Positions 27,628 to 38,473 are shown, counted from the first letter of the stretch. The stretch is DNA of 64,000 bases from Clostridium ihumii AP5 (GCF_000612845.1 NZ_CCAT010000070.1:1-64000), one strand, 5' to 3'. Program-made: numbers and translations. Notes: generated by a model not told the origin, from the letters alone.

Positions 27628-27845
27628 TACATTATTGTGCAAAAGATAAGAAATCAGTAATAAATTCAAGTTTAAAATTATTGTGTGAAATATATTTATA
27701 CATATGTGGCAATAATGCAACATATCTTGTATTCATTAAATAATAAAAAGATACACGTTAGAAACTAACAATTAACATATGAATACAAGCATAATTGATT
27801 TAAAACTATTAACAAATTTTAAGAGAGAGAAGGAAGGGAATAGTA

Positions 27846-29021
27846 ATGAGAAGATTATTTACATCAGAATCAGTAACAGAAGGACATCCAGATAAAATAT
27901 GCGATCAAATTTCAGATGCAGTATTAGATAGTATTTTAGAGAAAGACCCAAATGCTAGGGTTGCTTGTGAAACAGCAGTAACTACAGGTATGGTTTTAGT
28001 AATGGGAGAAATCAGTACTAATTGCTATGTTGATATTCCAAAAGTTGTTAGGAATACAATAAAAGAAATAGGATATACAAGAGCTAAATATGGTTTCGAC
28101 TATAAAACTTGTTCAGTATTAACATCTATAGATGAACAATCACCAGATATAGCACAAGGTGTAGATGATTCAATAGAAAATAGAGGAACAGAGAAGACAG
28201 AAGTTGAAGCAGTAGGGGCTGGAGATCAAGGAATGATGTTTGGATTTGCATCAAAAGAAACTCCTGAATATATGCCACTTCCAATAGCTATGTCTCATAG
28301 ATTAGCAAGAAGATTATCAGAAGTAAGAAAAGATGGTACATTAGAATATTTAAGACCAGACGGAAAGACACAGGTTACAGTTGAATATGAAGATGAAACA
28401 CCAGTAAGAATAGATACAATAGTTATATCAACTCAACATTGTCCTGATGTAACACATGAGCAAATAACAAAGGATTTACAAGAGTTAGTAATAAAAGCTG
28501 TAGTTCCAGCAGAATTATTAGATGAAAATACTAAGTACTATATAAATCCAACAGGAAAATTTGTAATTGGAGGACCACAAGGAGATTCTGGTTTGACAGG
28601 AAGAAAAATAATAGTTGACACTTATGGCGGATATGGAAGACACGGTGGTGGAGCTTTCTCAGGAAAAGATTCAACAAAAGTTGACCGTTCAGGTGCTTAT
28701 GCAGCAAGATGGGTAGCTAAAAATTTAGTTGCGGCTGGTGTTGCAGATAAACTAGAATTAGAAGTTGCTTATGCAATAGGAGTTGCAAATCCAGTTTCAA
28801 TAGAAGTAGATACATTTGGAACTGAGAAAATATCAAATGAAAAGATTGTTGAAATAGTTAAAAAAGTATTTGATTTAAGACCGGGTGCAATAATAAAAGA
28901 ATTAGATTTAAGAAGACCTATATACAGACAAACAGCTGCATATGGACACTTTGGAAGAAACGATCTAAATCTTCCTTGGGAACAATTAAATAAAGTAGAT
29001 GAAATAAAGAAATACTTATAA
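27846..29021 (+). CDS. metK: S-adenosylmethionine synthetase
   Basis: This 391-residue cytosolic enzyme makes S-adenosylmethionine from ATP and methionine. Motifs are [20 protein letters not shown] at the N-terminus, [12 protein letters not shown] near residue 119, and the [17 protein letters not shown]-loop-like motif near residue 257. It is controlled by the SAM-I riboswitch in its own leader, a product-feedback arrangement. GGAAGGGA is the ribosome-binding site. Confidence 0.98.
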   Translation: MRRLFTSESVTEGHPDKICDQISDAVLDSILEKDPNARVACETAVTTGMVLVMGEISTNCYVDIPKVVRNTIKEIGYTRAKYGFDYKTCSVLTSIDEQSPDIAQGVDDSIENRGTEKTEVEAVGAGDQGMMFGFASKETPEYMPLPIAMSHRLARRLSEVRKDGTLEYLRPDGKTQVTVEYEDETPVRIDTIVISTQHCPDVTHEQITKDLQELVIKAVVPAELLDENTKYYINPTGKFVIGGPQGDSGLTGRKIIVDTYGGYGRHGGGAFSGKDSTKVDRSGAYAARWVAKNLVAAGVADKLELEVAYAIGVANPVSIEVDTFGTEKISNEKIVEIVKKVFDLRPGAIIKELDLRRPIYRQTAAYGHFGRNDLNLPWEQLNKVDEIKKYL

Positions 29022-29023
29022 TA

Positions 29024-29066
29024 AAAAAGCATCTCAAAATAATTTATTATTTTGAGATGCTTTTTA
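29024..29066 (+). terminator. Terminator of metK
   Basis: AAAAAGCATCTCAAAATAA-ttta and its exact 19-base complement end in a T-run. Confidence 0.95.
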
Positions 29067-29332
29067 TATTCACTGTTCATTGTCAATTTAAAAAATGTAC
29101 ATTAAAATGCCTAATTTAAACATGAATAACTTAAGGTTCAAATGTAGATTTCTATATGTTTGTAACAAAGTTAAAATGGATAAGATATAATATAGAGGTG
29201 TACAGTACAAATATAAGATTAAAACAATAGTATGAGTTATAACTTGATTAAAGCATAATTTTAAAACTGAGTTTGCTAATATATATATGGTATAATATTT
29301 CAAAAGATTATTTTTTAGGAGAGAGATTTTTT
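29067..29332. other. metK-recD2 spacer
   Basis: Nothing is recognised except a CACTGTTCATTGTCAATTT stretch (about 29071-29089), reminiscent of the heptamer tracts of the dispersed element, and a TATAAT at 29291-29296 that may be the recD2 -10 box. Confidence 0.35.
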
Positions 29333-31549
29333 ATGGCTGATTTAACAGGGATATTAGAAGAAATAATATTTAAAAATGAAGAAAATGGATATACCATTGC
29401 ACATATAAAAGAGGGTAGTAAAACACATACTATAGTTGGAATTATACCTTATGTTAAAGAAGGAAATAACTATAGTATAACTGGTGAATGGGTTGTTCAT
29501 CATAAATTTGGTGAACAATTAAAAGTAGAATCTATAAGTGAAGTGTTGCCTACGAGCAAAATTGGTATAGAAAAATACTTGTGCAGTGGAGTTATTTCTG
29601 GTATTGGACCTGTTACTGCAAAGAAAATAGTAGATTTTTTTGGTGAGAGAACTTTAGAAATTTTAGATAAAGATATAGGAAGATTAAGAGAAATAAATGG
29701 AATTGGGAAAAAGAAAATAGATCTTATAATGAAGTCATACTCATCTCAAATAGAATTAAGGGATATAATGATATTCTTTCAGACTTATGGCGTTAGTGCA
29801 AATCAGTGTATGAAAATATATAAAAGGTTTGGAGCAAGTTCTATATCTATAGTAAAAGAAAATCCATATGTTTTAACTGAAGAGATTTCGGGAATAGGTT
29901 TTAAAATAGCAGATAGAATAGCTATGAAATTAGGTGTAGAGAAGAGTTCACTTTTTAGAGTTAAGAGTGGACTTAGATATATAATTAATGAATTTTGTTT
30001 GTTAGGAAACACATATATGCCATTAGATAAGCTTATAAATAAGTGTAAGGAGAATCTTGAAGTAGAAGAAGGAATAATAGATACGGCTATAAGAGAAAGT
30101 ATTTTAGATGGAAAAATAAAAATTGAAAACATAGAAGATACCGAGTGCGTATTTACAATTCAATATGCTTATGCTGAGATGGGGGTAACGAAAAAATTAG
30201 TTCAATTATGCACTACTAGTTATGATGAATTAGAAATAGATTATAAAAATGAAATTAAAGAATTTGAAAATAATGAAGAAATAAAATTAGCGAAGTCTCA
30301 ACGGGAAGCAATTGAAGGCGCTATGATGAATGGAATAGAGGTTATAACAGGAGGTCCGGGTACAGGTAAAACTACTATAATAAATTGTATAGTAAGTATA
30401 TTTGAAAAATATGGAATGAAAGTTAATATGGCGGCACCAACAGGAAGGGCTGCTAAAAGAATGAGTGAAGCAACAGGAAGAGAAGCAAAGACTATTCATA
30501 GGCTTTTGGAAATGGGAGCTGGTGAAGAAGATGAAGAAATAGAGGAATTTAAAGATAAAAAGTTAGAATGTGATGTTTTAATTATAGATGAGGCATCAAT
30601 GATAGATATAAATTTAATGAATACACTGATGAAGTCTATATTTATAGGAACTAGACTTATATTAGTTGGAGATGTGGATCAATTACCATCAGTAGGTCCC
30701 GGAAATGTATTAAGAGATATAATAGAGAGTGAAGTGGTTAAAACTGTAAGACTAAATGAGATATTTAGGCAAGGTAAAGAAAGTATGATAACAGTAAATG
30801 CTCACTTAATAAATGATGGTAAAATGCCTATTTTAAATTCTAAGGGAAGTGATTTTTACTTTTTAAAAGGTGAAAATAGACAAGGGACTTTAGAATTAAT
30901 AATTTCTTTAATAAACACAAGGCTGCCTAAATTTAATAAATCATGGGATAAAATAAGGGATATTCAAATATTATCTCCTATGAAAAAAGGTGAAGTTGGA
31001 GTAGATAATTTGAATATTGAACTTCAGAAAATTTTAAATCCAAAATTAAAATCAAAGAAAGAAAAACAGATAAAAGATATAATATTTAGAGTTGGTGATA
31101 AGGTTATGCAAACTAAAAATAATTATAACCTTGCATGGACTAAAAAAGAAAGTACATTACTTACTGAAATTTCAGGAACAGGTATATTTAATGGTGATGT
31201 TGGATATGTAATAGATATAAATGATGATAAAAATACAGTTATTGTAATGTTTGAAGATGATAAAACTGTTGAATATGAAGATATGTACTTAGACGAATTA
31301 ACTTTAGCATATGCAGTGACAATTCATAAAAGTCAAGGAAGTGAATTTCCAGTAGTTATAATACCGATGTATATGGGGCCACCAATGCTTATGAATAGAA
31401 ATCTTTTATATACAGGTGTGACTAGAGCAAAACAATTAGTGGTTTTAGTTGGGGAATTAAATGCAGTAGCATTTATGAAAGATAATGATAGAATATTTGA
31501 AAGGTATTCAGGTTTGAAATGGAGAATAAAAGAAATTTTTGGCACTTAA
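29333..31549 (+). CDS. recD2: ATP-dependent RecD-like DNA helicase (RecD2)
   Basis: This 738-residue SF1B helicase has an N-terminal OB-like domain, helix-hairpin-helix repeats (ISGIGPVTAKKIVDFF, REINGIGKKKID, SGIGFKIADRIA), then helicase motifs: Walker A GGPGTGKTT near residue 343, DEASMID (Walker B), the GDVDQLPSVGPG motif, and the C-terminal UvrD-like TIHKSQGSEFP motif. The long N-terminal part is what distinguishes RecD2 from RecD of RecBCD. The ATG was chosen for its AGGAGAGAG site, 6-7 bases upstream. Its 3' end overlaps the next frame by 31 bases, and late-competence-type genes follow. Confidence 0.95.
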   Translation: MADLTGILEEIIFKNEENGYTIAHIKEGSKTHTIVGIIPYVKEGNNYSITGEWVVHHKFGEQLKVESISEVLPTSKIGIEKYLCSGVISGIGPVTAKKIVDFFGERTLEILDKDIGRLREINGIGKKKIDLIMKSYSSQIELRDIMIFFQTYGVSANQCMKIYKRFGASSISIVKENPYVLTEEISGIGFKIADRIAMKLGVEKSSLFRVKSGLRYIINEFCLLGNTYMPLDKLINKCKENLEVEEGIIDTAIRESILDGKIKIENIEDTECVFTIQYAYAEMGVTKKLVQLCTTSYDELEIDYKNEIKEFENNEEIKLAKSQREAIEGAMMNGIEVITGGPGTGKTTIINCIVSIFEKYGMKVNMAAPTGRAAKRMSEATGREAKTIHRLLEMGAGEEDEEIEEFKDKKLECDVLIIDEASMIDINLMNTLMKSIFIGTRLILVGDVDQLPSVGPGNVLRDIIESEVVKTVRLNEIFRQGKESMITVNAHLINDGKMPILNSKGSDFYFLKGENRQGTLELIISLINTRLPKFNKSWDKIRDIQILSPMKKGEVGVDNLNIELQKILNPKLKSKKEKQIKDIIFRVGDKVMQTKNNYNLAWTKKESTLLTEISGTGIFNGDVGYVIDINDDKNTVIVMFEDDKTVEYEDMYLDELTLAYAVTIHKSQGSEFPVVIIPMYMGPPMLMNRNLLYTGVTRAKQLVVLVGELNAVAFMKDNDRIFERYSGLKWRIKEIFGT

Positions 31550-32556
31550 TTAAAGAGAAAAAAATAACTAGAGGCAAGGAATCTGTAAGTAAAGATATTT
31601 TAGAAAATGTTAAGGAAAAAGTGGATAGAGTTAATATTGTGTCATATTTTTATAATACATCAATAATTTTTTTAGATTCAATTAAATATTGCATTGAAAA
31701 TGGTAAAAGCGTTTTATATATTACTAATGAAAAACAAGATAGAATAGAAATATTAAAGTATTTAGAAAAAAAAAATTATATATATTTAGATGATAATGGC
31801 AAAGAAGTACGTGGAAAGCTTAATTTAGCAGATTACAATAGAAGTTTATACTTAGAGTACAAATATGACTTGGTTATATATGATGAACTTGGATATATGC
31901 CAAGTCAAAATGGAAGAAGTATCGAACTCATTTTATTGAAGCTAGTTAGTCAATTTGGTACAGCTATATCATACTCAGTAGAATCAGTTTTTGAAAAAGC
32001 AGACACTATATATTTTCCATATAATGAGAAAAACATTCCGCTAATAGAACCACGAGTAATAAGTACAAAAATAAATATGAAAAATGATTTACCATTAGTA
32101 GCATATGATTATTTGATTTGGTCAGTACAAAGTAATAAGAAAACTATAATATATGTTCCAGATAGCGTTAGGGTTATTAATGTGTATCGATATATTTATG
32201 AAATAAGAGATAAAATAATTACTGATATTTTTTATTATATAAATGGAAAAAAAGACAAAAGTTCTATAAAAAAATTTTTAGAATCTCAAAATGGAATAAT
32301 AATAACTAATGATTATCATGAATCTTATGATGATGAGTTAGACAATTTAAATGTAATGGTATTTTTTGCGGATGATTATTTTTTTAATTACAAAAAACTT
32401 ATCTACATAACAAGTAAAGTTGAAAGAATAAGATCTAACTTTAAAAAAGAAGTTATATTTTTATGTAAAGAAGAAACTAAGGATATAGAAAAAGCTAAAT
32501 CCATAATGAGAAATTTAAATAAGAAAGGTTGGGAAGATGGATTTTTAAAACTTTAG
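31519..32556 (+). CDS. Degenerate ComFA-like helicase
   Basis: This 345-residue protein sits directly before comFC, the normal place of ComFA, the ATPase that helps pull DNA in during transformation. Residues 115-125 read LVIYDELGYMP, resembling an SF2 motif II, and the C-terminal third resembles a helicase C domain. However, no Walker A lysine motif is present in the N-terminal third, and the ComFA zinc cysteines are missing. It is probably a decayed or repurposed ComFA. The overlap with recD2 (31 bases) and comFC (28 bases) indicates one transcript. The start codon is not certain; an in-frame later start is possible. Confidence 0.65.
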   Translation: MENKRNFWHLIKEKKITRGKESVSKDILENVKEKVDRVNIVSYFYNTSIIFLDSIKYCIENGKSVLYITNEKQDRIEILKYLEKKNYIYLDDNGKEVRGKLNLADYNRSLYLEYKYDLVIYDELGYMPSQNGRSIELILLKLVSQFGTAISYSVESVFEKADTIYFPYNEKNIPLIEPRVISTKINMKNDLPLVAYDYLIWSVQSNKKTIIYVPDSVRVINVYRYIYEIRDKIITDIFYYINGKKDKSSIKKFLESQNGIIITNDYHESYDDELDNLNVMVFFADDYFFNYKKLIYITSKVERIRSNFKKEVIFLCKEETKDIEKAKSIMRNLNKKGWEDGFLKL

Positions 32557-33200
32557 AATTTATAATTAATAGTTTTTTGAATGTTGTTTATCCAAATGAT
32601 GAAAAGTGCGTAGTTTGTGGATGTTATAGCACTAGGAATTTGTGCAGAAAATGTGAAAAAAATATAGAATTTTTAAATTCTTCTTTCAGCATTGAGCATA
32701 ACAAGAATTTGTACAAATATTACTCAATAGCAACTCATAAAAAGGCAATGAGAGATATTGTTATAGCATTAAAATATAATAAAAATTTTAATGCAGCTAG
32801 TATAATTGCAGATTATATGGAAAAACTAATTTTAAATAAAAAACTTTCAATAGATGTAGTCACTTTTGTGCCAATGGCAAAAAGAGATGAAAATAGACGA
32901 GGTTTTAATCACTCAAAGGTTATAGCTGAATTTTTAGCAAGAAAATTAAATAAGCCTTGTGTTAGATTAATTAAAAAGAAAAGAATAACTAAAGATCAAA
33001 TAGGGCTAAGTTCTAGTGAACGATGGAACAATATAAATGGTTCCTTTGTATATGAAAAAAAGGCTAAAAAGTATAATTCAATACTACTTGTTGATGATGT
33101 AATAACTACTGGTGCAACTGTAATTAATTGTGTAGATGAATTAAAAAAGTGTGAAATTAGAAAAATATATATCTTGACGGCAAGTAAAAGTATAGTGTAA
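32529..33200 (+). CDS. comFC: ComF family phosphoribosyltransferase-like protein
   Basis: This 223-residue protein has an N-terminal zinc ribbon (CVVCG and CRKC pairs near residues 27 and 39) and a C-terminal type I PRTase domain with the PRPP loop LLVDDVITTGATVINC near residue 188. FVPMAKRDENRRGFNHS is the ComF signature. ComFC is a late-competence protein needed for DNA uptake. Start: a TTG overlapping the previous gene fits the expected N-terminus; no well-spaced ribosome-binding site is visible, so translation may be coupled. It ends 10 bases before the raiA RNA. Confidence 0.88.
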   Translation: MGRWIFKTLEFIINSFLNVVYPNDEKCVVCGCYSTRNLCRKCEKNIEFLNSSFSIEHNKNLYKYYSIATHKKAMRDIVIALKYNKNFNAASIIADYMEKLILNKKLSIDVVTFVPMAKRDENRRGFNHSKVIAEFLARKLNKPCVRLIKKKRITKDQIGLSSSERWNNINGSFVYEKKAKKYNSILLVDDVITTGATVINCVDELKKCEIRKIYILTASKSIV

Positions 33201-33210
33201 TATAAAACGG

Positions 33211-33415
33211 TAAGTTGTGTTTGTGGTTGAAAGTCGATGCCAGTCGCAGGCAAAACGATCCACGTAAGTTAAACAAAGTTTTAATGAGCATGGTGCGGCT
33301 TAGAAGTAAGTCCTGCCGCTTTATAAAGCGAGAGGGTTAGTAGTGAGAGGATCAATCTGGGTAGCGAAACCTCCAGCAGGCGAGTGTGGGGTCAAAGACC
33401 AGGTCAAGCAACTTA
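33211..33415 (+). ncRNA. raiA-motif structured RNA
   Basis: About 205 bases of GC-richer sequence in an AT-rich context are closed by TAAGTTG/CAACTTA (33211-33217 and 33409-33415). Inside are conserved-looking segments such as GTCGATGCCAGTCGCAGGC, GGTGCGGCTTAGAAGTAAG, GGGTAGCGAAACCTCC and GGCGAGTGTGGGG. Its size, complexity and place upstream of the hpf/raiA gene match the raiA motif described in Firmicutes and reported to affect sporulation and aggregation in Clostridium acetobutylicum. It is followed by its own terminator, so it is probably an independent RNA. Confidence 0.85.
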
Positions 33416-33420
33416 TAAAA

Positions 33421-33451
33421 AAACTCTATACGAAAGTATAGAGTTTTTTTA
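33421..33451 (+). terminator. Terminator of the raiA RNA
   Basis: AAACTCTATAC-gaaa-GTATAGAGTTT, a perfect 11 bp stem with a GAAA loop, is followed by T's. Confidence 0.93.
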
Positions 33452-33700
33452 TGCATAAAATTAACCCAACTATTATATTATAACATATAGGATGAAAAAA
33501 ATCATTTCACAACTTTTATAGTAAAATTAAAAAAAAACATAGATAGAATGAAATAAACAAGAATGATTGTGCAAAACTTTCTAAATTTTAAGAAATATTA
33601 ATTTGAAAATAGTCAATAATAACATTAAAATATAAATACAATAAACACTGCAAGTAAGCATTTAAAATGCTTTCCAGCTCTAGAAAGGGGTTGTACTATT
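33452..33700 (+). other. Leader region of hpf
   Basis: The region is AT-rich, with no gene. The only structure is a short palindrome AAGCATTT-a-AAATGCTT at 33656-33672, about 30 bases before the hpf start. Confidence 0.4.
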
Positions 33701-34228
33701 ATGAAAGTAAAATCAATAGGAAAAAACATAGAAATTACAACTGCATTAAAGGAGACAATTGAAAAAAAATTATCCAAATTAGATAAGTATTTTTCACAAG
33801 AGGTTCAGGCTACAGCAACATTTAGTGTTGAAAAAAATAATCATAGAGTAGAAGTTACTATCCCATTTAATGGAGTGACACTTAGAGCAGAGGAAAGAAA
33901 AGGAGATATGTATGTAGCTATAGATTTAGTGTTAGATAAATTAGAAGGTCAAATAAGAAAACAAAAAACTAAATTACAAAGAAGAGTTCAGAATTCAATA
34001 ATTAATTTTAATAATATAGATGATAGTGAATATGAAGATGATAAGGAACCAAGGATTGTAAAAACAAAAAGATTTGCACCAAAGCCAATGTCAGAAGAAG
34101 AAGCTATACTACAAATGGAGTTGCTAGGACATGATTTCTTTGTTTACAAAGATGCTAGAACATCAGCAGTGAATGTTCTTTATAAAAGAAAAGATGGAAA
34201 TTATGGTTTAATAGAACAAGAATTTTAA
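33701..34228 (+). CDS. hpf: Ribosome hibernation promoting factor, long form
   Basis: This 175-residue protein dimerises 70S ribosomes into inactive 100S particles in stationary phase or sporulation. Residues 1-100 form the HPF/RaiA domain (basic helix KLSKLDKYF, GVTLRAEERKGDMYVAIDLVLDKLEGQIRKQKTK pattern). A linker and the C-terminal dimerisation domain (residues 118-175, KPMSEEEAILQMELLGHDFFVY, VLYKRKDGNYGLIEQ) make it the long form typical of Firmicutes. It lies downstream of the raiA-motif RNA and upstream of secA, as in Bacillus. Confidence 0.95.
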   Translation: MKVKSIGKNIEITTALKETIEKKLSKLDKYFSQEVQATATFSVEKNNHRVEVTIPFNGVTLRAEERKGDMYVAIDLVLDKLEGQIRKQKTKLQRRVQNSIINFNNIDDSEYEDDKEPRIVKTKRFAPKPMSEEEAILQMELLGHDFFVYKDARTSAVNVLYKRKDGNYGLIEQEF

Positions 34229-34252
34229 GATTTAAAATTTATATAAAATTAG

Positions 34253-34287
34253 AAAGTAGTGCTAAATTTAGCACTACTTTTAGTTTT
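34253..34287 (+). terminator. Terminator of hpf
   Basis: AAAGTAGTGCTAAA and TTTAGCACTACTTT form a perfect palindrome followed by TAGTTTT. Confidence 0.85.
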
Positions 34288-34698
34288 GTATAAAACTTTA
34301 ATGCAATTTAAAGTGTGTTTGTAAATATATTCTCGATAAAAACATATTAATATAAAAAAATGAAAAAAATACATGATAAAAACGAAGAATAAGGTAATTA
34401 AGTTTATATAATTTGAAAAGGCCTAATTTTGTCGATACATGGATATATATTAAGTTGAAGGAATATGAAATAAATGATATAATTTTAAAGTGCAAATTAA
34501 GATGAAAATAGAATGTTATCTTAATTTTAATAAAGAATTTACTAGAAGTTAATATAAAAGATAAAAACAAAAATATGTATTAAAAATTACAATAAAGCCT
34601 AATATGAGTTATATGAGAAGTTTGATATATAATTTTGTATAAAATGGAACAATTGAATTTTTAATATTTTATTTAGTATGAAAGAGTGAGGAAAAGGT
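34288..34698. other. hpf-secA spacer
   Basis: This is 411 bases of AT-rich DNA. I see no gene, strong promoter or repeat, apart from a GAGTGAGGAAAAGG ribosome-binding site just before secA. Confidence 0.4.
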
Positions 34699-37200
34699 AT
34701 GAAACTTTTTGATAAAATTTTTGGAACATATAGTGATAGAGAAATAAAACGTATAATGCCTACAATAAAAAAAATAAATGAGTTAGAACCAACTGTAGAG
34801 CCATTAAGCGATGAAGAATTAAGAGGAAAAACAGAAGAGTTTAAATTAAGATTAAAAAATGGAGAAACATTAGAGCAAATATTACCAGAAGCTGCTGCAG
34901 TAGTTAGAGAAGCATCAAAAAGAGTTTTAGGAATGAGACATTATGATGTTCAACTTATTGGTGGAATTATACTTCATCAAGGAAGAATTGCTGAAATGAA
35001 AACAGGAGAAGGTAAAACATTAGTTGCAACACTTCCTGCTTATTTAAATGCGTTAACAGGAGAAGGTGTTCACGTAATCACTGTTAATGACTATCTTGCT
35101 AAAAGAGATAGAGATGAGATGGGAAGAGTACATGAGTTTTTAGGACTTACAGTTGGAGTTATTGTACATGGACAAAGCCAAGCTGAGAAACAAGAACAAT
35201 ACAATGCAGATATAACATATGGAACAAACAATGAATTTGGATTTGATTACCTAAGAGATAACATGGTTATTTATAAAGAAGAAAAAGTTCAAAGACAATT
35301 ACACTATGTTATTGTGGATGAGGTTGACTCAATATTAATAGATGAAGCTAGAACACCACTTATAATATCTGGAGAGGGAGAAAAATCTACAGAGTTTTAT
35401 AAGGTTGCAGATTTCTTTGTAAAATCATTATTAGAGGAAGATTATACAATAGATGAAAAAGCAAACTCAGTTATGTTAACTGATGCAGGTGTTGAAAAAG
35501 CAGAGAAATATTTCCATGTTGAGAATTATGCAGACCAAGAAAATATGACAATACAACACCATGTTGTTCAAGCGTTAAAAGCAAATTACATGATGAAAAA
35601 TGAAAAAGACTATATAGTAAAAGATGGCGAAGTTGTTATAGTTGATGAGTTTACAGGAAGACTTATGGAAGGTAGAAGATATAGTGATGGACTTCACCAA
35701 GCTATAGAAGCTAAAGAAAATGTAAAAGTAGAAAAAGAATCTAAAACTTTAGCAACAATTACATTCCAAAATTACTTTAGAATGTACCAAAAGTTAGCAG
35801 GTATGACTGGTACAGCTTTAACAGAGGAAGAGGAGTTTAGAGAGATATATGGACTAGATGTTATTGTAATTCCAACTAACAAACCAGTTCAAAGAATGGA
35901 TAAACCAGATGCTGTATATAAAACAGTATCAGGAAAGTACAATGCAATAGTTGAAGATATAAAAGAAACTCATGAAAAGGGTCAACCAGTATTAGTTGGT
36001 ACAGTAAGCATAGAAAAGTCAGAAATACTTTCTTATATGCTTAAGAAAAAAGGAGTGCCACACCAAGTATTAAATGCTAAATATCATGAAAAAGAAGCGG
36101 AAATAGTTGCAGGTGCTGGACAAAAAGGCGTAGTAACTATAGCAACTAACATGGCTGGACGTGGTACTGATATAAAACTTGGTGAAGGCGTAGTTGATTT
36201 AGGCGGATTAAAAATAATAGGTACTGAAAGACATGAATCTAGACGTATAGATAATCAGCTTAGAGGACGTGCTGGTCGTCAAGGAGACCCAGGAGAATCA
36301 AGATTCTATATATCATTAGAAGATGATTTAATGAGAATATTCGGTTCAGAGAGATTAGCTTCAGTAGTTGAAAAACTTGGATTAACTGATGAAGATGCAA
36401 TTGAAAGCAAAATGGTAAGTAATGCCATTGAAAGTGCTCAAAAGAAAGTTGAAGGAAACAACTTTGATGTTAGAAAAAATGTTGTTAAATATGATGACGT
36501 TATGAATAAACAAAGAGAAATTATATACTCTCAAAGAGAAAGAGTTTTAACTGGTGAAGACTTAAAAGAACAAGTAAAAGGTATGATTCAAGATGTTATA
36601 GAAAGTACTGTTAATGCTCATATTAGTGGAGTAGACGATACTTTCGATGAAGAACTTAAAAAACTTATAGCATACATGGAGGAATTATTTGTAGAAAAAG
36701 GAACATTTACATTTGAAGATTTAGAGAAAGATTCAAATGAACAAATAATATCTAAATATGTAGAGTATGCAAATAAAGAATATGATGAAAAAGAAGAAGC
36801 ATTTGGATCAGAACAAATGAGAGAAATAGAAAGAGTTGTTCTTCTAAAAGTAGTTGACTCTAAATGGATGGATCACATAGATGATATGGATCACTTAAAA
36901 CAAGGTATAGGTCTAAGAGCTTATAAACAACAAGATCCAGCTCAAGCTTATCAAATGGAAGGTAGTGACATGTTTGATGAAATGATAGCAAACATTAAAG
37001 TTGAAACTGTTAAATACTTATTCCATGTAAGAATAGAGAAAGCTCCAGAAAGAGAAAGAGTAGCAAAAGTTACAGCTACAAATGATAGTAGTGAAGAAGC
37101 TAATCAACCAGTAAGAAAAAAAGCAGAACCAAATAGAAATGATCCTTGTCCATGTGGCTCAGGTCATAAATATAAAAACTGCTGTGGTAGAGGAAAATAA
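34699..37200 (+). CDS. secA: Protein translocase ATPase SecA
   Basis: This 833-residue motor drives preproteins through SecYEG. Motifs are [10 protein letters not shown] (Walker A, near residue 101), [16 protein letters not shown] (Walker B region), the [16 protein letters not shown] helicase motif near residue 490, and [15 protein letters not shown]. The C-terminus has the zinc-binding, SecB/phospholipid-contacting [13 protein letters not shown] tail. Length is normal for the main SecA (SecA1). Confidence 0.98.
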   Translation: MKLFDKIFGTYSDREIKRIMPTIKKINELEPTVEPLSDEELRGKTEEFKLRLKNGETLEQILPEAAAVVREASKRVLGMRHYDVQLIGGIILHQGRIAEMKTGEGKTLVATLPAYLNALTGEGVHVITVNDYLAKRDRDEMGRVHEFLGLTVGVIVHGQSQAEKQEQYNADITYGTNNEFGFDYLRDNMVIYKEEKVQRQLHYVIVDEVDSILIDEARTPLIISGEGEKSTEFYKVADFFVKSLLEEDYTIDEKANSVMLTDAGVEKAEKYFHVENYADQENMTIQHHVVQALKANYMMKNEKDYIVKDGEVVIVDEFTGRLMEGRRYSDGLHQAIEAKENVKVEKESKTLATITFQNYFRMYQKLAGMTGTALTEEEEFREIYGLDVIVIPTNKPVQRMDKPDAVYKTVSGKYNAIVEDIKETHEKGQPVLVGTVSIEKSEILSYMLKKKGVPHQVLNAKYHEKEAEIVAGAGQKGVVTIATNMAGRGTDIKLGEGVVDLGGLKIIGTERHESRRIDNQLRGRAGRQGDPGESRFYISLEDDLMRIFGSERLASVVEKLGLTDEDAIESKMVSNAIESAQKKVEGNNFDVRKNVVKYDDVMNKQREIIYSQRERVLTGEDLKEQVKGMIQDVIESTVNAHISGVDDTFDEELKKLIAYMEELFVEKGTFTFEDLEKDSNEQIISKYVEYANKEYDEKEEAFGSEQMREIERVVLLKVVDSKWMDHIDDMDHLKQGIGLRAYKQQDPAQAYQMEGSDMFDEMIANIKVETVKYLFHVRIEKAPERERVAKVTATNDSSEEANQPVRKKAEPNRNDPCPCGSGHKYKNCCGRGK

Positions 37201-37273
37201 ATTTAAAATATATGTGATAATAGATAATAGATATGGATATTAATTTATATTTATTATCTATTATTTATATACA

Positions 37274-37348
37274 AATAGGAATAAACTGTAATCCAAAAAT
37301 CGTTATTTAATAAATAGATTATTTGGAATTTGAACTTGGAACCCTATA
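37274..37348 (+). repeat. Dispersed element, copy D (partial 3' module)
   Basis: AATAAACTGTAA, a TTAT/ATAA hairpin, TTATT and TTGGAACC with CCTATA after it match the 3' module, but the 5' GGTTCCAA arm is missing. It ends about 20 bases before the prfB start codon, so it lies in the prfB leader. Confidence 0.5.
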
Positions 37349-37366
37349 GAAAGAAGGTATAGTACA

Positions 37367-38471
37367 GTGATAATACAATTAGAAGAAGCATTAAACTCAG
37401 TAAATTCACTTAAACAAAATTTATTAGAAGTGAAGGTGTCTCTTTGACATCCCTAGTATGGAGTTAAAATTAAGTGAGTTAGAAATGAAGATGCAAGAAG
37501 TTAATTTTTGGGATGATATAAATAAAGCTCAAGAAATAACTCAAGAAGCTAAAGGCATTTCTGATAGAATAAATAAAATAAAAGAGGTTAGTGATAGAAT
37601 TGAGGATATACAAGTTTTAATAGAACTTAGTATAGAAGAAGATAGCAATGAAAGTATAAGAGAAATAAAAAAAGAAGTTAAAGATTTAGAAGAGATAATA
37701 AATAAATTTAAAATAGAAATTCTTTTGTGTGGCGAATATGATAAAAATAATGCCATATTAGCATTACATACAGGTGTAGGTGGGAATGATGCACAAGATT
37801 GGACTGAAATGCTATATAGAATGTATTCTAGATACTGTGAGAGCAAAGGGTTTAAATTAGAAGTTATAGAGTATATACCAGCAGATGAAGCTGGTATAAA
37901 GGGTGTTACATTAAAGGTAAGTGGTGAATATGCGTATGGATATTTAAAAGCTGAAAAAGGTGTTCATAGATTAGTTAGAATTTCACCATATAATTCAAAT
38001 GGAAAGAGACAAACGTCTTTTGCTGGGTGTGAAGTTTTACCAGAACTTACAGAAAGCCAGGATATAGATATAAAATCAGATGATTTAAAAATTGACACTT
38101 ATAGATCTAGTGGTGCTGGAGGACAACATGTAAACAAAACAGAATCAGCCATTAGAATAACTCATATTCCAACAGGAATAGTAGTTCAATGCCAAAATCA
38201 AAGAAGTCAGCATACAAATAAAGATTATGCAATGAAAATGCTTAAATCAAAACTTGTAGATTTAAAAGAACAGGCGCATAAGGAAAAAATAGAAGATTTA
38301 GCTGGTGAAGTAAAAGACAATGGTTGGGGAAGTCAAATACGTTCATATGTATTTCATCCATATAACCTTGTTAAAGATCATAGAACAGGTATAGAAACAG
38401 CCAATATAAATGCTGTTATGGATGGTGAAATTGATGAATTTATAACAGGATATTTAAATACTTTAAAATAG
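37367..38471 (+). CDS. prfB: Peptide chain release factor 2, with programmed +1 frameshift
   Basis: RF2 releases peptides at UGA and UAA. Translation starts at GTG 37367 (GAAGG ribosome-binding site) and meets an in-frame TGA at 37445-37447 after 26 codons. Moving +1 at CTT-TGA-C lets reading continue into the long frame, giving about 367 residues, the usual RF2 length. An internal SD-like AAGGTG lies three bases before the CTT slip codon. The GGQ motif is in SSGAGGQHVNKTES near residue 250, and the SPYNSNGKRQTSF region is intact. It is the well-known autoregulatory arrangement, not a damaged gene. Confidence 0.96.
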
Positions 38472-38473
38472 AT

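Larger units (their letters stand above)
27086..27845 (+). other. 760-bp region before metK
   Basis: In order it holds a partial copy of the dispersed element (27193-27320), two DnaA-box sequences (27343-27382), a promoter (27424-27452), a SAM-I riboswitch with terminator (27477-27627) and about 220 further leader bases. No protein gene is seen. Confidence 0.7.

Noticed and set aside
37445-37447. In-frame stop codon in prfB suggesting a pseudogene
   Set aside because: The CTT-TGA-C context, SD-like bases before it and the normal length after a +1 shift show the standard RF2 programmed frameshift.
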